A stretch of DNA of 38,378 nt from Candidatus Peregrinibacteria bacterium (GCA_020851415.1 JADZCU010000032.1:1-38378); one strand, 5' to 3'. Shown: positions 17,432 to 24,363, counted from the first letter of the stretch. The notes: generated by a model from the letters alone, not told the origin. Numbers and translations are program-made.

Positions 17432-18022
17432 CTAGAGCACCATCAGCCGGCTTCTTATCAGGCTTTTGAGACCCCATGATACCCCCTGATCCTCAAGAAG
17501 GCCAGATCGCAGTGATGCAAGTGGTCCTTTCCCTTCATCACCCTGAGCACCCAAATCAGCGCGTAAAGTTGCAAGCGGGCCTTTTTCCTCCAGTTGTTGA
17601 TCAAGCCACGCTGTCAGAGAATCTGCCTCCTCTGGTGATAACGGCGTACCCTTTGAACGATCAGCAATAACCGAAAGTCTCTGATGAATCTTCTCAGCTT
17701 GAGCTGCCATCTGTTTGCTAACGCCATTGTTTTTCTCAACAGATTGCATAAATTTACGAAGCCTTTGGGCAAGTTTCACACTTCGGTCATCGCCCTTCTT
17801 CTCTAATTCATCAACCTTTTGCCACACACGTTCGTATAATTTTTTCCTGTTACCAGCATCAAGATAATACTCACTGGTACCCTCTTTTGCTGAGTCGTGT
17901 TTTTCAGCAACGTCTGCACTTTTCACGTCATCGTGCATGCCCTCTCCACCAGCAGCAAAAACTACCCTCTGAGCCGCCAATGAGAAGCGAAAATTGCCAA
18001 AGCATTTTTTTAAGAATTTCAT
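17432..18022 (-). CDS. RxVF-motif protein, apparently frameshifted at a run of five G
   Basis: The ATG at 18020-18022 (MKFLKKCFGNF, with QRVVF at residues 18-22) is preferred over an upstream Met at 18091, because the promoter -10 at 18057-18062 lies between them. The open frame gives 196 residues, function unknown. Residues 30-150 are charged and helical. The end holds repeats of GPLAxLRxxL (GPLATLRADL, GPLASLRSGL). After the run of five G at 17482-17486 the frame drifts and stops at 17432. A -1 shift at the run restores a third repeat (GALAALRGDL) and a stop at 17370-17372, six bases before the next ATG. Either a base was lost (mutation or sequencing), or the run is a programmed or phase-variable frameshift. 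Confidence 0.7.
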   Translation of the reverse strand: MKFLKKCFGNFRFSLAAQRVVFAAGGEGMHDDVKSADVAEKHDSAKEGTSEYYLDAGNRKKLYERVWQKVDELEKKGDDRSVKLAQRLRKFMQSVEKNNGVSKQMAAQAEKIHQRLSVIADRSKGTPLSPEEADSLTAWLDQQLEEKGPLATLRADLGAQGDEGKGPLASLRSGLLEDQGVSWGLKSLIRSRLMVL

Positions 18023-18056
18023 ATAATGAAGTTTATATATAAAAAGCCATCTATGA

Positions 18057-18084
18057 ATTATAACATAAATAGAAAAATAATCAA
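18057..18084 (-). promoter_or_regulatory. extended -10 promoter for the 18022-15076 transcript
   Basis: On the minus strand, TTGATT (18079-18084), 16 bases, TATAAT (18057-18062), with TG one base before the -10. It shares ATGTTATAATT with the promoter at 2106. It lies inside the longer reading frame that begins at 18091, and so supports the ATG at 18022. Confidence 0.65.
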
Positions 18085-18129
18085 ACGGCAAAAAGCTGCC
18101 CGCACACTAAAATCCTTCGAATCAAGAAA

Positions 18130-18609
18130 TTATTTCTTCCCCATAGCCTGTTCCTTCACTCGATCTATATAAAGCATCCCATCAATATGATCCAACTCAT
18201 GCTGCACAATGCGGGCATTTAAACCCTTCAATTTCAAAACAAATTCGCGCCCCTTTCGATCCAAATACTTCACAGTCAAAGAATTATAACGCGCGACTTT
18301 ATCCCATAAACCCGGCAAACTCAGGCACCCTTCTTCATGCACGCTCATATCATCGGAATGTTCCGTAATCACGGGATTGATCATGTCCACAATCAATTCA
18401 TGGCTAGTCCCATTGTTAAAACGGCAAACGACTACCCGAATATTCTTACTCACCTGAGGAGCCGCAAGTCCAATACCCTCTGCCGCAAACATAGTGTCTC
18501 TCATATCATCAAAAAACTTTCCCAATTTTTTGTCGGCCGCTTTCACCTTCGTAGAAACGGTTCGAAGAATTTCGTTATCTGCCCCTTTTTCTATTGGTAA
18601 CACTGCCAT
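18130..18609 (-). CDS. def: peptide deformylase
   Basis: A 159-residue protein with all three peptide deformylase motifs: GIGLAAPQ (around 43-50), EEGCLSLPG (around 91-99) with the metal-binding Cys, and QHELDHIDG with the HExxH metal ligands. The enzyme removes the formyl group from the N-terminal methionine of new proteins in the cytoplasm. Length is normal for the family. It follows prfB by 49 bases on the same strand, so a translation-related pair prfB-def from the promoter at 19754 is likely. Confidence 0.97.
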   Translation of the reverse strand: MAVLPIEKGADNEILRTVSTKVKAADKKLGKFFDDMRDTMFAAEGIGLAAPQVSKNIRVVVCRFNNGTSHELIVDMINPVITEHSDDMSVHEEGCLSLPGLWDKVARYNSLTVKYLDRKGREFVLKLKGLNARIVQHELDHIDGMLYIDRVKEQAMGKK

Positions 18610-18658
18610 ACGAAAACAAATAAATACCCTTATACTTTATACAGGCGCAGCCACCTCC

Positions 18659-19747
18659 TCAAGCCCTCTTCAACCAAGCCTCAATAAACCCATCAATCGC
18701 TCCATCCAAAATCGAATTCACATCATGTTCCTCATGGCTCGTTCGATGATCTTTTACCATGGTATACGGATGAAGTACATAGGAACGAATCTGATTTCCC
18801 CATGCGATTTCCACCCGATCACCCTTCAGTTGGTTAATTTCCGCAACCTGCTGTTTTTCCTGCAAATCAATCAATTTCGCATATAAAATTTTCAAGGCCC
18901 TTTCCTTATTCTGAAGCTGACTACGTTCATCCTGGCACGCCACCACCAAACCCGTAGGTATGTGAGTAACGCGAACCGCCGAAGAAGTCTTATTCACATT
19001 CTGCCCACCCGCTCCGGAAGACCTATAAGTATCAATTCTCAAATCCTCTTTGCGAATTTCCGGCACCTCTTCTTCCGGAATTTCCGGCAAAATATCAATC
19101 ATCGCAAAAGAAGTTTCACGCGTATGTTTGGCATTAAATGGTGACTGTCGCACCAGTCTGTGCACGCCTCTCTCGCCCTTTAGGTAGCCATAAGCAAAAG
19201 ATCCACGAATAAAAAGCGTCGCACTCTTCAGCCCAACCTCTTCGCCCATGGACTTATCGGCAATCTCAACCTCAAAACCATTCTGCTCCGCATAGCGCAT
19301 ATACATTCGCATTAACATCTCCGCAAAATCCTGCGCATCTTTCCCCCCAGTTCCAGCATGAATACTCATAATCACATTATAAGTGTCATACTTAGCATTC
19401 AAAAAAGTTCGGATCTCCAGCTTACGCCAAGTATCCTGCAAAGAATGAACCATAGCTTTATACTCTTCAGCTCCTTTCGGATCTTCCTCAGGGTGAATAT
19501 CCGGCAACAAATTCAAAAGTTCAGCCGCATCACTCTGGATATTTTCCCATGACTCAACCTCTTTCTGCACCTGACTCAATTCTTTGCTGATCCTCTGGGC
19601 GTGCGCCGGATCTTTCCAGAAATCAGCTTCCTGGGTAAGTGCAGTGAGTTCAATTACCTTATGACGCAGGGCTTCCAGATCAATACTCTTAAGTGCCGCC
19701 TTGATCTCGCTATCAATAGTTTCCAGTTGTTGTTTCACTTCGTGCAT
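18659..19747 (-). CDS. prfB: peptide chain release factor 2
   Basis: A 362-residue class I release factor. GAGGQNVNKTSSAVR carries the GGQ motif (near residues 244-246) that triggers peptidyl-tRNA hydrolysis. RQSPFN contains the SPF tripeptide characteristic of RF2, which reads UGA and UAA. The N-terminal helical domain starts at MHEVKQQLE. The gene is one continuous frame, without the in-frame UGA and programmed +1 frameshift that many bacteria use to autoregulate prfB. A TAGAAT box ends six bases before the ATG, suggesting a leaderless mRNA. RF2, together with the normal UGA stops seen elsewhere, argues against UGA recoding in this genome. Confidence 0.96.
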   Translation of the reverse strand: MHEVKQQLETIDSEIKAALKSIDLEALRHKVIELTALTQEADFWKDPAHAQRISKELSQVQKEVESWENIQSDAAELLNLLPDIHPEEDPKGAEEYKAMVHSLQDTWRKLEIRTFLNAKYDTYNVIMSIHAGTGGKDAQDFAEMLMRMYMRYAEQNGFEVEIADKSMGEEVGLKSATLFIRGSFAYGYLKGERGVHRLVRQSPFNAKHTRETSFAMIDILPEIPEEEVPEIRKEDLRIDTYRSSGAGGQNVNKTSSAVRVTHIPTGLVVACQDERSQLQNKERALKILYAKLIDLQEKQQVAEINQLKGDRVEIAWGNQIRSYVLHPYTMVKDHRTSHEEHDVNSILDGAIDGFIEAWLKRA

Positions 19748-19753
19748 ACAAAC

Positions 19754-19782
19754 ATTCTACCATAAATGAGAATCTCATTAAG
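19754..19782 (-). promoter_or_regulatory. extended -10 promoter of prfB, leaderless
   Basis: On the minus strand, TAGAAT (19754-19759) preceded by TGG, with a weak -35 (CTTAAT, 19777-19782) at 17 bases. Only six bases separate the -10 from the ATG. The spacer carries a 15-base palindrome. Confidence 0.55.
19765..19779. promoter_or_regulatory. 15-base palindrome between prfB and hicA, possible operator
   Basis: AATGAGA-A-TCTCATT is a perfect inverted repeat (7-base arms). It sits in the prfB promoter spacer and about 50 bases upstream of the hicA start. It could bind a dimeric repressor controlling either side. The toxin-antitoxin pair is the obvious candidate source of such a regulator (inference). 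Confidence 0.45.
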
Positions 19783-19830
19783 AAAACATTAGAACATTTG
19801 ACTAGCCTGCTCTGGCTAATCAAATAAGCC

Positions 19831-20067
19831 ATGAGTCTAAAAAAGAGCTTTCAAAAACTTTTTTACCAAAATCCGACTGAAATGTCTCTTGATGAAATTC
19901 GCAGCATTTTAGAAGCTTTTGGATACAAACTCTTCAATATCAGAGGAAGCCATTTCCTCTTTAAAAAGCCCAATAGAAAGTCTATAGTATTCCCGGTTCA
20001 CCACAACAAAGTAACAAAATTTTATCTCAAAACAATCCGAAATACCTTAAAGTCTCAATTGAAATAA
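19831..20067 (+). CDS. hicA: HicA-like toxin (mRNA interferase family)
   Basis: A 78-residue protein matching the HicA/YcfA family. RGSHFLFKKPNRKSIVFPVHH contains the GSH motif whose His is the usual catalytic residue of HicA mRNA interferases, followed by the P-x-H strand and a C-terminal helix (KTIRNTLKSQL). The N-terminal SLDEIRSILEAFGYKL helix is typical. The spacing to the next gene is one base, the normal hicAB arrangement. Toxicity is inferred from the family; CPR homologues are not known to me as tested toxins. Confidence 0.82.
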   Translation: MSLKKSFQKLFYQNPTEMSLDEIRSILEAFGYKLFNIRGSHFLFKKPNRKSIVFPVHHNKVTKFYLKTIRNTLKSQLK

Positions 20068-20068
20068 T

Positions 20069-20335
20069 ATGACCCCTCGAAAATACAAATCACTTTATTA
20101 CATGCTGGAAGATATCAGCGATGGCCAAGAAAAAGGCTTTGCTGCAAATGTTATAAATATCGACGCAGTAGTAATGGGTGAAAACATAAAAGAGCTCGAA
20201 GAAGGCCTGGAAATGCTCATTGAAGATAGTAAACTGTCAAAAATTTCTACCAAAAATAAAATCGACATCGAAGTAGAATTAAAAAAGAGTGCCAACGGAA
20301 AATTAAGCGTAAAGAAAATATCCAAGAAGAAATAA
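20069..20335 (+). CDS. hicB: HicB-like antitoxin
   Basis: An 88-residue protein with the partial RNase H-like fold of HicB: KGFAANVINIDAVVMGENIKELEEGLEMLI matches the GFxAxVxxIxxVxxGxTxxEAxxxxxEAL pattern. It starts one base after hicA, so the two are coupled. No ribbon-helix-helix or helix-turn-helix DNA-binding domain is visible at the C-terminus; the tail is only lysine-rich (KKISKKK). If it autoregulates, it would need another mode of DNA binding. Function as antitoxin is inferred from the pairing. Confidence 0.78.
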   Translation: MTPRKYKSLYYMLEDISDGQEKGFAANVINIDAVVMGENIKELEEGLEMLIEDSKLSKISTKNKIDIEVELKKSANGKLSVKKISKKK

Positions 20336-20350
20336 TCCCGATCCCCTTCC

Positions 20351-21862
20351 ATGTCCGTCGCCCGCAGAATATTCTGGAACACCATTTCACAAATAATCGG
20401 TAAGGGATTTATCGCCATTATTGGCGTAGTAACAGTAAAACTTATTACCGGCTATTTAGGCCGCGAAGGCTACGGCCAATACACAACAGCCTTTGAATTT
20501 TTGGCTTTCTTCAGCATAGCCGCAGACTTGGGGCTCTACACGGTGGGCGTCCGTGAAATGGCCAAAGACGAAACAAAAATCCCCATGATCGTCGGGAATA
20601 TTTTGAGCATACGCACATTCCTGTGTGTCGTAATGGTACTGATCGGTTCAACCGCCGCATTCCTGATCCCCCAATATCAGGGCACGCTAGTCCCGCTCGG
20701 TGTAGTTATCGTGGGCGTTGCAATGGCCTTAAACATTCTTACTTCAACAGTATCCACCGTTTTACAGGTGCATCTGAAAATGGAGTACAACTCGCTCGCT
20801 TCGGTAGTAGGGAAAATAATTACCGTAAGCTATATGGCATTCGTCATATATATAATCCACCCGGGTACCACTGAAGAAGGCTTTTATCAGCTCATCTGGG
20901 CGGGCGTCGCCGGTAACTCCATTATGCTGGCGCTCACATGGTACTACTCATCAAAGTTCGCAAAAATCCGCTACCGCCTGGACAAAGAATTTTTCAAAGA
21001 CGTTTTCTTCAAAGCACTTCCCTACGGAATTGCACTGGTACTCAACACTATTTATTTCCGCATAGGATCAGTCTTATTGTCACTCATTGAAGGTCCAAAT
21101 GAAGTGGGTATATATGGTGTGCCAATGCGCATGCTGGAAGCGGTCGGCATCATCCCGCTCTACTTCATGAACGCCGTTCTCCCGGTTCTCACAAAATCCA
21201 TCCAACGCAAAGATGGAAGCCACCAGCGCATCATTCAATATGCATTCGATTTCCTCGTCATGGGCAGCCTCCCAATAGTTGCAGGAACGGTAGTGTTGGC
21301 CTATCCAATAGTTTACCTCATCAGTACACCTGAATTCTTAAGTAACGTCAGCGCCGGATTCTACGGCTCAGACATAGTACTGCAAATTCTCATTTTTGCC
21401 CTGGCCTTTTCTTTCATAAACAGTCTCTTTGGTTTCATCCTCGTTGCCGATAACAGACAAAATAAAATTCTCAGCCGTAATGCTATTGGAGCGCTACTGA
21501 CCATAATCATCAATCTTCTCCTCATCCCATGGCTCGGCGTACGCGGCGCAGCAATAACCAATGTCATAACAGAACTATATGTAGCGCTCGCCTCATATTT
21601 TATCGCTCGTCACTACATAAAATTCAGCATCAATCTCAAAGGCACATTCAAGATGGCACTTTCAGCGCTGGTGATGGGCGTAACAGTATACCTTTTGCGT
21701 GACCCCACCTACGCCTGGATTCAAAATAAAAACATTTTCCTCCTCATACCGGTAGGCGGAGCAATCTATGTCGGCATGCTTTTTGCCACCAAAACAATCA
21801 CCAAAGACATGATCGCCCTGCTCAAAAAACCAAAAGCAGCTGCAAGCCCGCTCCCGGAATAA
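20351..21862 (+). CDS. polysaccharide flippase (Wzx/MATE-like, MOP superfamily)
   Basis: A 503-residue polytopic membrane protein of the RfbX/MurJ-type superfamily, with about 14 hydrophobic segments. The N-terminus ARRIFWNTISQIIGKGFIAIIGVVTVKLITGYLGREGYGQY is typical: GREGYGQY is the signature turn after helix 1, as in O-antigen and teichuronic acid flippases. It probably moves lipid-linked sugars across the cytoplasmic membrane. It follows hicB by 15 bases, so it may be read from the same transcript, although functional linkage is unlikely. It converges on the 21879 gene with 16 bases between stops. The substrate is unknown, and no glycosyltransferase genes are adjacent. Confidence 0.9.
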   Translation: MSVARRIFWNTISQIIGKGFIAIIGVVTVKLITGYLGREGYGQYTTAFEFLAFFSIAADLGLYTVGVREMAKDETKIPMIVGNILSIRTFLCVVMVLIGSTAAFLIPQYQGTLVPLGVVIVGVAMALNILTSTVSTVLQVHLKMEYNSLASVVGKIITVSYMAFVIYIIHPGTTEEGFYQLIWAGVAGNSIMLALTWYYSSKFAKIRYRLDKEFFKDVFFKALPYGIALVLNTIYFRIGSVLLSLIEGPNEVGIYGVPMRMLEAVGIIPLYFMNAVLPVLTKSIQRKDGSHQRIIQYAFDFLVMGSLPIVAGTVVLAYPIVYLISTPEFLSNVSAGFYGSDIVLQILIFALAFSFINSLFGFILVADNRQNKILSRNAIGALLTIIINLLLIPWLGVRGAAITNVITELYVALASYFIARHYIKFSINLKGTFKMALSALVMGVTVYLLRDPTYAWIQNKNIFLLIPVGGAIYVGMLFATKTITKDMIALLKKPKAAASPLPE

Positions 21863-21878
21863 CCGACGCGGCAAATCT

Positions 21879-22982
21879 CTATTGGAATGAGTAGCCCAGA
21901 CCCCCAACCGGCAAAATATGCAGGCCGTGACTATCCGCACTGAAAGTCTTACTACCGTGGACATCCAAATAAAAATGCCATCGTGGATTTAACTGAAGGT
22001 GTCCTCCGGCTACGAAAAAAACACCGGGTTTAAAATCAACCTTACTTCCATCAACAACCTGTACTCTCGGACTGGTACTTATTCTGGAGAATTGGCTGTA
22101 CGAAGCATCACCCAAAACACCGCCTCCAACGGCAACACTAAACGGTTTAAAAATTTTATAACCTACCTCAATTCCCGCGCCAACCTTCAAAGAGTAGGTA
22201 ACGGTATCAACAACTTGCGGCGCAGTTGAAGCAACCACGGAACTCACCTTAAATTCACCTTCAACAGGAAGAATGAACGCGATATAAGGTTTTTTAGAGT
22301 CGGTGAAAATATAGCGAAAATTTACTTCACCAGCATAAGAATCCGTATCACTTACTCTCCCGTGTTCTTTTTCAACATGAGACTGTGGAAGGAAAATACC
22401 TACCTCAAGATGTTTAAGTCCTTTTGCACTTTTTTTCTTATCCGGTTTTTCATCAGGTTTTGCCTTTGGCGCTGGTGGCACAGCAGGCTTTTCATCAGGT
22501 TTTGGTGCCGGTACGGCAGCCACGGCAGGCGCTTTTCTTGCTTCAGCAAGAACCTTATCCATTTCACTCATACCAAAAATTTTATTCGCATACAGTCGCG
22601 AAAAAGTAACAGTAACAACTGTTGGTGTCGGTGCCGGAAAACCTCCGGCAATTTTTTCTTTCTTTTCACTCTCGTTAGTTCGCACAATATTCACCGTATT
22701 ATCGGCCATGACGGTGAAAACATAGCTATAATCAATAGCGCCGCTCTTGTACGAAACAGAAAAAGAATCCCCTTTCAATTTATTGGCAAATTCAGATTTA
22801 AATCTTTGGGCAAGCTTACCATTTTCCGGATCATCAGGAGCATCAAGTGTCTTGCTGGCCGAAGAATCAGCCGGTTTCTTTTTCTCAGCTTCAGCACCAC
22901 CCGGCTTCTCATTTTTATCAAAAACAAATCTTTTCGGTGAAAAGAAACGTGAATCAAAGACAAAATGCGAACCAAAGATCAT
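21879..22982 (-). CDS. RxVF-motif protein ending in a beta-barrel-like domain
   Basis: A 367-residue protein starting MIFGSHF with KRFVF at residues 17-21, the same motif as the cluster at 557-18022. Residues 50-140 are a small alpha/beta domain (FSVSYKSGAIDYSYVFTVM). Residues 145-190 are a Pro/Lys/Ala linker (PKPDEKPAVPPAPKAKP). Residues about 195-367 alternate hydrophobic and polar residues in at least eight strands (HLEVGIFLP, GEVNFRYIF, PYIAFILPVEG, YSLKVGAGIEVGYKI, FSVAVGGGVLG, GVFFVAGGHLQL, WHFYLDV) and end GGLGYSFQ. This resembles outer-membrane beta-barrels of the OmpA/OmpW kind, which is odd in a presumed single-membrane lineage. It could instead be a soluble or cell-surface barrel. 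It is transcribed from 23032-23060. Confidence 0.75.
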   Translation of the reverse strand: MIFGSHFVFDSRFFSPKRFVFDKNEKPGGAEAEKKKPADSSASKTLDAPDDPENGKLAQRFKSEFANKLKGDSFSVSYKSGAIDYSYVFTVMADNTVNIVRTNESEKKEKIAGGFPAPTPTVVTVTFSRLYANKIFGMSEMDKVLAEARKAPAVAAVPAPKPDEKPAVPPAPKAKPDEKPDKKKSAKGLKHLEVGIFLPQSHVEKEHGRVSDTDSYAGEVNFRYIFTDSKKPYIAFILPVEGEFKVSSVVASTAPQVVDTVTYSLKVGAGIEVGYKIFKPFSVAVGGGVLGDASYSQFSRISTSPRVQVVDGSKVDFKPGVFFVAGGHLQLNPRWHFYLDVHGSKTFSADSHGLHILPVGGLGYSFQ

Positions 22983-23031
22983 AAAAACAAAATAAATTTA
23001 CTCACAAAAAATAGATTCAATAAATCAAATA

Positions 23032-23060
23032 ATTGTACCATCAAATACCAATATTGACAA
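23032..23060 (-). promoter_or_regulatory. promoter of the barrel-like gene
   Basis: On the minus strand, TTGTCA (23055-23060), 17 bases, TACAAT (23032-23037) preceded by TGG. The -35 occupies the same bases as the -35 of the divergent lipoprotein promoter. Confidence 0.65.
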
Positions 23061-23081
23061 GTTGCCAAATGGGAATACAAT
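23054..23081 (+). promoter_or_regulatory. promoter of the lipoprotein gene
   Basis: TTGACA (23054-23059), 16 bases, TACAAT (23076-23081), a near-consensus sigma70 promoter 32 bases before the ATG. It shares five of six -35 bases with the opposing promoter. Confidence 0.72.
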
Positions 23082-23113
23082 GCACCACCCGCAAATAACT
23101 CCCAACCAAATAT

Positions 23114-23464
23114 ATGAAAGAATATTTCAGAAAATTTGCCGCAGTAATGAGCACCACAACAGCTCTCTTATCCGCAGGATGTGGACCATTTGAAACACAG
23201 CGTGATGTTTGTGAAATGGAAGGCGGTGAAATAAAAAATATCGACGGTCCTGCCCGCGCAGGAGAAATATGCACACAAAGCAAATTATACGTAATGAAAT
23301 GCCTCAAATCCGAAGAAGGAACCAATGGCGGAACAGTAATACAAACCATCAAGTGCAACAATCAAAATGCCGGCACCCAAATCGCTTCGGCATTCACAGA
23401 TAACGACTACACTATCTGTCACGCATCAAAAAACGCAGATGAAATAGAAGTGAACTGCAAATAA
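23114..23464 (+). CDS. small cysteine-rich lipoprotein
   Basis: A 116-residue protein. The N-terminus MKEYFRKFAAVMSTTTALLSAGC is a lipoprotein signal peptide: basic start, short hydrophobic core, and LSAGC lipobox with Cys at residue 23. The mature part of about 94 residues has six further Cys (RDVCEM, GEICTQ, MKCLK, IKCNNQ, ICHAS, VNCK), suggesting three disulphides and therefore an extracytoplasmic location. The domain is not recognised. It is divergent from the barrel-like RxVF gene with an overlapping promoter, which suggests linked or mutually exclusive expression of two surface proteins. Confidence 0.82.
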   Translation: MKEYFRKFAAVMSTTTALLSAGCGPFETQRDVCEMEGGEIKNIDGPARAGEICTQSKLYVMKCLKSEEGTNGGTVIQTIKCNNQNAGTQIASAFTDNDYTICHASKNADEIEVNCK

Positions 23465-23556
23465 ATTCAGTCATACAAATACACCCCAATGTTTCTTTGG
23501 GCACTGGCATCAGGGGACCATTTTCAGCAACTTCGTGCGCTACAATTCGCTGTCTT

Positions 23557-24225
23557 TCATCGTTGTCCATCACCCTCAAAAGTGTACAAAACCTTCTGTA
23601 TAGCCGGAATCGGAATTTGCAAAACCCGAGCCACTGCTACGGCAGCCAAAATATTTTCCTGGTCATTCTCGCCTTTTAGTAAAACCTTATTCACATTCCC
23701 CGCCATTTGGCACACCCCCGGCGCACAAAAAATAATTGCCGGTCCTTCAATGTGAGCTCCATGAGTCACGGCCTGAGTACGGCTCACTGGGAATTTCTGT
23801 GCGCCCGATTCAGCCTGAAGTTTTTCACCATAAGGTCTGTCCAAACTCACCACAGAAAAATCTTCAGCCTTTTGTAATTTTACAAAATTCACTAGCGCGT
23901 CCAAATCTTCCTGCGCATCCGCCTCACCAACAATCACCGCTACATGAGGACTTACAGTAACATCTTTCAAATCCATTGCAGCCAAATCCAAAACCACCCA
24001 AGACTCTTTATTGAGTTTATCGAGTGCACGATCTACCCCATACCCAGCCTGATCTTCATCAGCATTACCACCTTCAAAACCAGTTTCATTACCCAAATAA
24101 ACATCTCTCTCCGCCTCTTTCATCATCAAATAAACCATTTTCGAAACAGTTTTTCGTCCTTCTCCCCCGCTTACACCCACCACCGGACACGGACATTTTT
24201 CCAGAAATTGTTGTAAATTTTTCAT
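23557..24225 (-). CDS. MurD-like Mur ligase central-domain protein, probably catalytically degenerate
   Basis: A 222-residue protein resembling the central ATPase domain of MurD (UDP-MurNAc-L-Ala:D-Glu ligase) without the N-terminal UDP-binding domain and without most of the C-terminal domain. VVGVSGGEGRKTVSKMVYLMM aligns with the GVTGTNGKTT P-loop but is altered around the Lys. YLGNETG matches the GGNIG segment. SPHVAVIV corresponds to the Mg/carbamate region but lacks the DHLDRH residues. ENILAAVAVARVLQIPIPAIQKVLYTFEG is a good match to the MurD NxxNxxAAxAxA helix. Full MurD is about 450 residues. It may be a decayed gene or a regulatory paralogue. The frame ends soon after FEG, while an overlapping frame continues with ERQRIVAHE, which might be the lost C-terminus. 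Confidence 0.65.
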   Translation of the reverse strand: MKNLQQFLEKCPCPVVGVSGGEGRKTVSKMVYLMMKEAERDVYLGNETGFEGGNADEDQAGYGVDRALDKLNKESWVVLDLAAMDLKDVTVSPHVAVIVGEADAQEDLDALVNFVKLQKAEDFSVVSLDRPYGEKLQAESGAQKFPVSRTQAVTHGAHIEGPAIIFCAPGVCQMAGNVNKVLLKGENDQENILAAVAVARVLQIPIPAIQKVLYTFEGDGQR

Positions 24226-24333
24226 AAAATCTTCTTAAAAACATCATCATTGTAACGCAAAATAACCAAAGCTAGAAACAGAATTTTTAGCTGCAAATAG
24301 AGGAAAAAACACATTAAGACTAACAGCCTCCAT

Positions 24334-24363
24334 TTGCTACTACCCCAAAAAGCATGCTATGAT
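24334..24363 (+). promoter_or_regulatory. extended -10 promoter for RNase J
   Basis: TTGCTA (24334-24339), 18 bases, TATGAT (24358-24363) with TGC directly before the -10. It leaves a leader of about 65 bases. Between 24226 and the RNase J start I see nothing else convincing. Confidence 0.5.

Noticed and set aside
18023-18091. Longer N-terminus of the 17432 gene from the Met at 18091
   Set aside because: The promoter -10 lies within this stretch, and the RxVF family start (MKFLKK, motif at residue 19) fits the ATG at 18022.
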